Assembly: GCA_964395765.1 (NCBI GenBank)
Contig: CAYNCU010000010.1
Span: forward strand, 1 to 39,278
Direction: 5' to 3'
Origin: DATDPY01 sp964395765
GTDB taxonomy: Bacteria; Bacteroidota; Bacteroidia; Cytophagales; Cyclobacteriaceae
Length of the DNA: 39,278 bases
Positions 34,447 to 39,278 of this stretch are shown in pieces. Made by a program: the position numbers and the translations under genes. Below the pieces are notes generated by a model, which did no database searches, was not told the origin of the DNA, and saw only the letters and a list, made by a program, of their open reading frames with translations. Numbering within the stretch: the stretch's first letter is position 1; each line of letters opens with the position of its first letter.

Positions 34447-36615
34447 ATGAAGAAGCTCTACTACATACTTATTTTATTCCTGGTTATGCCCGGTCTCCAT
34501 GCCCAGGTGCTTGTGAAAGGCAGGGTAGTGGATGAAGGGAATAACCCGGTCATAGGCGCCAATATTTATATCAATAACACCTATGACGGTTCAAGTACCG
34601 ACCCTCAGGGAGAATTTAAATTTAAAACAGACGCCAGGGGCCCCCAGCAAATTGTCGTTTCCATGGTGGGTTATAAAGAACAACGTATGAAGGTTAACCT
34701 TGATACCCTGAAAGGCCCTCTGTTATTATCCATGAAGGAAGATATAAAACGATTGGACGATCTGGTTATTACCGCCGGAGTATTCGAGGCCAGTGATGAG
34801 AAAAAATCCGTGGCCTTGAAACCCATAGATATTGTAACCACGGCCGGCGCAACAGCGGATATTGCAGGAGTGTTGAACACAATGCCCGGCACACAGACCG
34901 TGGGTGAAAAAGGCAGGCTGTTCGTGAGGGGCGGGGAAGATAGTGAAACTAAAAATTTCATCGACGGAGTTCTGGTGGACAATATCTATGGGCTCACCCC
35001 TGATAATGTTCCTTCCCGAATGCGTTTCTCGCCTTTTCTGTTTTCGGGAACGGCCTTCAGCACCGGTGGTTATTCAGCGGAATACGGCCAGGCCCTGTCC
35101 GGAACCCTCGTACTGAAATCAGACAATACACCGCCTCAATCGCAAACAGATCTTTCTTTCATGACGGTAGGTGGATCGATCGCCCATACCCAGAAATGGA
35201 AAGGCGGTTCCATTTACGGGGAAACCTATTACCTGAATTTACGCCCCTATTTTGTGCTTGTTCCACAAACCCGCGACTGGAAAAAACCGCCGCGGTCCTG
35301 GGAAAATAATTTTATGCTTCGCCAGGATATCGGGAAATTCGGACACCTCAAGGTATTTTATTCCAATGATTTTTCAAGGATGAGCATCATGCAACCCTCT
35401 ATGCTTGATGTTCACCAGGACCTGAAAACCCGGTTGAGCAATGACTATCACTACCTGAATATCAATTACAATGTAATCACGGATAATAACTGGTCTTTCT
35501 ATTATGGTATATCGGATTCATATCTTAAGGATACAACCTCCATGGAGATATATTCCATCAGGCACCGCCAGCATTCCCTGCATTCCAAGATGATGGCAGA
35601 CTATGATCCCGGAAACCGTTTCGGTATAAAATTCGGAGTAGACCAGTACTTCCTTGATTACAAGGAAAAGCTTAATTATGATTTGCAGGATTTCCGTTAT
35701 TCGAATTCTTTTAACGACTGGATTCCGGGAGTATTCGCCGAATCCAACATTTACCTTACCGACAAATTCATAGGAAGGATCGGGGTAAGAGAAGAATATT
35801 CTTCGATGTCCGGAAAATTTATGTTTTCTCCGCGTCTTTCACTGGCTTATAAAACGGGTAAGTACAGCCAGTTTTCCTTTGCCACGGGAAAATTCAACCA
35901 ACGCCCTCTTCCGGATTACCTGGTTATCAATGACAATCTTAAGGATGAAACCGCTGAACATTATATCCTGAATTACCAGGTTACCAAAACCGACAGGACA
36001 TTTCGAATAGAAGCATACCGGAAATCCTATAGCGACCTGGTGTGTTTTGACACGATTAACAGCTTCATCCCGTCGCAATATAATAATAACGGTCATGGGT
36101 ATGCCAACGGAATAGATTTTTTCTGGCGCGACAGTCATACGATTCCCAACGGCGATTACTGGATATCCTATTCCCTGATCGATACGAAAAGATTATTCAG
36201 GGATTACCCGGTGGAAGCTATTCCGCAATTTGTTTCGACGCATAATTTATCGGTCGTTTACAAACAATTTTTCTCAAAACTCAAATCGCAGCTTGGCGTT
36301 ACCTACACCTTTGCCAGCGGCCGGCCTTACAATAATCCCAATTCCGATAAATTCAACGACGGCACTACGCCGGTTTTCCACGACCTCAGCATGAACTGGA
36401 GTTACCTGATCAAAACGAATATCATTCTTCACTTTTCCGCCACCAACATATTGGGACGCGATAATGTTTTTGGTTACCAGTATAGTGAGATCCCGGATGA
36501 GCAGGGCCATTATGATTACATTCCCGTGAAGCAGGGAGCAAAACGATTTTTGTTCCTGGGACTGTTTATTACGTTATCGAAAGACAATAAAACAAACCAG
36601 ATAAGAAACCTTTAA
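34447..36615 (+). CDS. TonB-dependent outer-membrane receptor with carboxypeptidase-like domain
   Basis: This outer-membrane transporter, about 722 residues, is driven by TonB. The chosen ATG at 34447 gives a proper signal peptide (MKKLYYILILFLVMPGLHAQ); an upstream ATG at 34414 would add 11 residues before it. Then come a carboxypeptidase-regulatory-like domain (VKGRVVDEGNNPVIGANIYI, DPQGEFKFK, VSMVGYKEQ), a plug (DIAGVLNTMPGTQTV, LFVRGGEDSETKNFIDGV) and a beta-barrel to the end. It is small for the family and is not followed by a SusD. The TPR gene begins 12 bases later. The ligand is unknown; Fe or small-molecule uptake is as likely as glycans. Confidence 0.93.
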   Translation: MKKLYYILILFLVMPGLHAQVLVKGRVVDEGNNPVIGANIYINNTYDGSSTDPQGEFKFKTDARGPQQIVVSMVGYKEQRMKVNLDTLKGPLLLSMKEDIKRLDDLVITAGVFEASDEKKSVALKPIDIVTTAGATADIAGVLNTMPGTQTVGEKGRLFVRGGEDSETKNFIDGVLVDNIYGLTPDNVPSRMRFSPFLFSGTAFSTGGYSAEYGQALSGTLVLKSDNTPPQSQTDLSFMTVGGSIAHTQKWKGGSIYGETYYLNLRPYFVLVPQTRDWKKPPRSWENNFMLRQDIGKFGHLKVFYSNDFSRMSIMQPSMLDVHQDLKTRLSNDYHYLNINYNVITDNNWSFYYGISDSYLKDTTSMEIYSIRHRQHSLHSKMMADYDPGNRFGIKFGVDQYFLDYKEKLNYDLQDFRYSNSFNDWIPGVFAESNIYLTDKFIGRIGVREEYSSMSGKFMFSPRLSLAYKTGKYSQFSFATGKFNQRPLPDYLVINDNLKDETAEHYILNYQVTKTDRTFRIEAYRKSYSDLVCFDTINSFIPSQYNNNGHGYANGIDFFWRDSHTIPNGDYWISYSLIDTKRLFRDYPVEAIPQFVSTHNLSVVYKQFFSKLKSQLGVTYTFASGRPYNNPNSDKFNDGTTPVFHDLSMNWSYLIKTNIILHFSATNILGRDNVFGYQYSEIPDEQGHYDYIPVKQGAKRFLFLGLFITLSKDNKTNQIRNL

Positions 36616-36626
36616 ATCCAACGAAT

Positions 36627-37532
36627 ATGAAAAAGACTATCAGTAATCCAAATCAAGGTATGCAGACGAAGATTTTCCTGTTATCCCTGCTGCTTTTCAT
36701 GTGGATGTCGGAGGCATCGGCACAGAGCAATATCGAAACCGGCATAAAAATTTTTGAAAATAAAAATTATTATGGCGCAGAAAAATTCTTTACCGATTTT
36801 CTGAAAAGAAACCCGGATAATGCAGCAGCGAATTATTACCTGGGGAGAATTGCCATGGTCAACGATAAAAAGGATGATGCGGCAGATTTCTTCAGCAAGG
36901 CAACGGATCTCGATGGAACGAATACCTGGTATTTTACCTGGAAAGGGATCAATTACATAAACATCCTTCAATCCGTGACCTTCATGGAACAGGCGATTTA
37001 CGCACCCAAGGCCTTGTCGTCCCTGAAAAAAGCAGTGGCCCTGGATTCAATGAACGCGCTGGCAAGAACCTATCTTGCCGGCTATTATTCGCAGGCTCCC
37101 TCATTTGCCGGCGGAAGCCAGGAGAAAGCAATAGAACAGATCAATACGGCCATAGCCATTGATTCCACCGATCCGGGTTTTCAATTACAGCGTGGGATAA
37201 TTATGACAACCTTTAAAAATTATACCGAGGCAGAAAAATCTTTTGAGAACGCCATAAACCTGAACCCTGAATTTTTCCCGGCGTACCTTCAGATGGGAAG
37301 GATGAGCGTAGAATCGGGGCAGTACCTCGACCTTGGGGAATCCCGGCTTACCGATTTCATTAATAAGGCACCGGCTGACTTCGATAACGATAGGGATGAT
37401 GCCTGGTACTTCCTCGGAAACATTTACCATCTCAAGGGGGATAACGTAAAGGCAAAGTCGGCCTTTGAAAAAGCCGTTTCGCTCAGCCCGGACAATGAAG
37501 ATTATAAAAAATCGCTGAAGAACGTAATGTAA
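36627..37532 (+). CDS. Periplasmic TPR-repeat protein
   Basis: This 301-residue exported protein has a hydrophobic signal (TKIFLLSLLLFMWMSEASAQ) after a polar stretch; the Met at residue 12 (36660) may be the real start. TPR units cover about 35-105 (YGAEKFFTDFLKRNPDNAAANYYLG), about 185-230 (YTEAEKSFENAINLNPEFFPAYLQMG) and 260-300 (VKAKSAFEKAVSLSPDNEDYKKSL). It is likely a protein-binding scaffold. It starts 12 bases after the receptor gene, so the two are probably cotranscribed and may work together in the periplasm. Confidence 0.9.
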   Translation: MKKTISNPNQGMQTKIFLLSLLLFMWMSEASAQSNIETGIKIFENKNYYGAEKFFTDFLKRNPDNAAANYYLGRIAMVNDKKDDAADFFSKATDLDGTNTWYFTWKGINYINILQSVTFMEQAIYAPKALSSLKKAVALDSMNALARTYLAGYYSQAPSFAGGSQEKAIEQINTAIAIDSTDPGFQLQRGIIMTTFKNYTEAEKSFENAINLNPEFFPAYLQMGRMSVESGQYLDLGESRLTDFINKAPADFDNDRDDAWYFLGNIYHLKGDNVKAKSAFEKAVSLSPDNEDYKKSLKNVM

Positions 37533-37625
37533 AATAACTTATTTAAAAGTAAAAGCTTTAAATTGATTGCACTTATGCAGGAAATTTTTTGCTGACCTGA
37601 TTAAAAAACCAACTGCATAAATAAA

Positions 37626-38678
37626 ATGAAAAGCATAATGTTTGACCGGAAATTTATATTCACACAGCTTAAGGAGATCATCCTGATGTTTTTGATCGGA
37701 GGAATTATAAGCACTTATATGACCTGTCGTGATTGTTTTGCCCATCCGAATATAGCTATGAGAATATGGTTATTCTGCGGTTTCATGTGGGTGTTTTTAT
37801 GGAAAGGCAACGAATTGATTTCCTGTCAGATTGATCATAGCATTTCCTGGATAAATAAACCGGGAAAACGTTTCCTTACCGGGTTAATTTCAATGCTTAT
37901 CTATACCGTATCAATCGTCAGTTTGATTACCTATTTATTTGTGGAATACTTTCAGACCAGGGAAATAGGGATGTCTTTCAGGGGCTCGATTGTCTATGTC
38001 ATTGAATATTCAATCGGAATAACGGTTATCATCATGCTGTTTTTTTTATCCAAAGATTTCCTGATGTCATGGCGGCAGTCGGCGATTAATGAAGAAAAAT
38101 TACGTCGGGAGAATATAGCATCACAGTATGAAGCGCTCAAAAACCAGGTGAATCCTCATTTCCTTTTCAATACGTTAAATGCACTTTCCTCACTCATCTA
38201 TGAAGACCCGGATAAAGCGGTACAGTTTATTAACAAGTTTTCCGATGTCTATCGGTACGTTCTGGATTCAAAGGACAAGGAAGTGATCCCGCTTAAGGAG
38301 GAAATAGATTTTGTCAGATCTTATTTTTATTTATTGAAAACACGTTATGAAAATAACCTGGAAGTTTCAATCGATGATAACCTCCCCGATGGTTTTGTGC
38401 CGCCCATGGCCATTCAGTTACTGGTCGAAAATGCAATTAAACACAATGTAATTGCCGACGATTCACACATCAGGATCGACATTTTAAGGGAAGGTGATTA
38501 TATCATAGTGGAAAATAATGTTAAGCTTAAAAATATCAATGGTAAATCAAGCGGGTTGGGTATAGAAAATATCCGTTCAAGATATACTTTTCTATCCGAT
38601 AAACCTGTGTTAATCAAAAATAATGGATCGGTTTTCAGTGTTTCGATCCCGGTATTAAAAATGGGGAAGGACTATTAA
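37626..38678 (+). CDS. LytS/YehU-type sensor histidine kinase
   Basis: This 350-residue kinase has four membrane segments in the first 140 residues (about 17-31, 46-60, 84-108, 122-142) with little periplasmic part. A short coiled coil (about 148-172) leads to the His_kinase family box QVNPHFLFNTLNALSSLI with phospho-acceptor His178. The N box LLVENAIKHN is near residue 266 and GLGIENIRSRY near 310. The response regulator follows 46 bases later, giving a two-component pair. What is sensed cannot be told; the receptor and TPR genes upstream are candidates for shared function. Confidence 0.94.
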   Translation: MKSIMFDRKFIFTQLKEIILMFLIGGIISTYMTCRDCFAHPNIAMRIWLFCGFMWVFLWKGNELISCQIDHSISWINKPGKRFLTGLISMLIYTVSIVSLITYLFVEYFQTREIGMSFRGSIVYVIEYSIGITVIIMLFFLSKDFLMSWRQSAINEEKLRRENIASQYEALKNQVNPHFLFNTLNALSSLIYEDPDKAVQFINKFSDVYRYVLDSKDKEVIPLKEEIDFVRSYFYLLKTRYENNLEVSIDDNLPDGFVPPMAIQLLVENAIKHNVIADDSHIRIDILREGDYIIVENNVKLKNINGKSSGLGIENIRSRYTFLSDKPVLIKNNGSVFSVSIPVLKMGKDY

Positions 38679-38724
38679 CATGCGAGGTTTGCTTTGAAAA
38701 CCCGGATCATTAAAATTCCGAAAG

Positions 38725-39278
38725 ATGAACATTTTTATCGTTGAGGATGAAAAGATTGCGATTCGCAGGTTATCGGTTTTACTGGCCGAATTATGCCCCG
38801 ATTGCGAAATCAAAGGAACCGCCGATACAATTGAGGCGGCGGTTTCCTGGTTCATGGAAAACCCTGCACCGGACCTTGCTTTTTTCGATATCCAGCTCGC
38901 TGACGGCATAAGCTTTGAAATTTTTAATAAAACCAATGTTACCTGTCCTGTTGTTTTTACAACCGCTTATGATGAATACGCCCTGAAAGCTTTTGAAGTA
39001 AACAGTATCGATTATCTCCTGAAACCGGTTGAAAAAGAAAAACTGAAAAGGGCGCTTGGGAAATATAAACTGTGGACGGGGGATAAAGCAGGAGTAAACC
39101 CGGACCTTGCGGTCTTGCAGGAGGCGATGGAATTCCTGAAAGGGAAAAAATTCAAGGAAAGGTTTGTTGTTAAGTATGGCGACCATCTCAAGTCGGTTTC
39201 GGCGACAGATATTACCTTTTTTTTCAGCGAGGATAAAGCCACCTTTTTTTTCACAACTGACAAAAAAAATTATCTTGG
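38725..39278 (+). CDS. LytTR-family response regulator (3' end outside window)
   Basis: A frame from the ATG at 38725 runs off the window after 184 codons. The receiver domain shows the acidic pocket VEDE (6-9), phospho-acceptor Asp55 in LAFFDIQLADG, the switch Thr in VVFTTAYDEYALKAF and Lys in DYLLKPVEK. A linker follows, then the start of a LytTR DNA-binding domain (RFVVKYGDHLKSVSATDI). It would bind DNA in response to the kinase just upstream. The target genes are not visible; self-regulation or control of the neighbouring receptor operon is plausible. Confidence 0.94.
   Translation, partial: MNIFIVEDEKIAIRRLSVLLAELCPDCEIKGTADTIEAAVSWFMENPAPDLAFFDIQLADGISFEIFNKTNVTCPVVFTTAYDEYALKAFEVNSIDYLLKPVEKEKLKRALGKYKLWTGDKAGVNPDLAVLQEAMEFLKGKKFKERFVVKYGDHLKSVSATDITFFFSEDKATFFFTTDKKNYL

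Noticed and set aside
1..39278. CRISPR arrays, tRNA, rRNA, insertion sequences and phage genes
   Set aside because: No regularly spaced repeats, no tRNA T-loop pattern in the gaps, and no transposase, integrase or phage structural motifs were seen.

Overview
The window is a chromosomal stretch of a Bacteroidota member, probably Bacteroidales or a close relative. The evidence is a type IX secretion (T9SS) C-terminal sorting domain, a TonB-dependent receptor with a carboxypeptidase-like N-terminal domain, the AddAB-like nuclease pair typical of the phylum, DUF3788/DUF2461/DUF4260 genes, few Shine-Dalgarno sequences, and promoters of the TTG-N20-TAnnTTTG type used by the Bacteroidota primary sigma factor. 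Base composition is moderate and visibly AT-richer between genes and in the blaI/blaR-like pair. I see no rRNA, tRNA, CRISPR array, prophage or transposase.

Layout. 1-1801 (minus) is a ClC chloride channel/transporter with CBS domains, cut by the window start. 2151-4500 (minus) is feoA-feoB for ferrous iron uptake. 4711-10862 (plus) is a two-gene AddA/AddB-type helicase-nuclease operon. 11142-22643 (minus) is a complete set of heme genes, in transcription order hemX-hemA-hemC-hemD-hemE-hemN-hemH-hemG(Y)-hemB-hemL, running from glutamyl-tRNA to protoheme. 22803-24745 (minus) is murF plus a DUF2461 gene. 24840-30215 (plus) is a mixed group: a secreted FG-GAP repeat protein with T9SS tail, a small unknown protein, a methyltransferase, an SGNH (CE2-like) esterase, a TrmO-like tRNA methyltransferase and a DUF3788 protein. 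30216-31591 holds degenerate repeats, a probable gene remnant and a small outer-membrane-like protein. 31592-33384 (plus) is a BlaI-type repressor with an M56 (BlaR1-like) membrane peptidase. 33513-33848 (minus) is DUF4260. 34447-39278 (plus) is a TonB-dependent receptor, a TPR protein, a LytS-type histidine kinase and a LytTR response regulator cut by the window end.

How the genes work together. feoAB imports Fe(II), which the heme operon can use at ferrochelatase, although the two loci are separate transcription units. The heme operon pairs oxygen-independent HemN with a HemY-type flavin oxidase and has no HemQ, pointing to the protoporphyrin-dependent route. The BlaI/M56 pair looks self-regulated, because a perfect dyad overlaps its own -7 box. 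The receptor-TPR-LytS-LytTR block may be an uptake and sensing module.

I do not see a clearly new multi-gene system. The best leads are the near-leaderless, operator-overlapped blaI promoter, an M56 peptidase with no beta-lactam sensor domain, the altered AddB-like C-terminus, and the small unknown gene coupled to the T9SS cargo gene.
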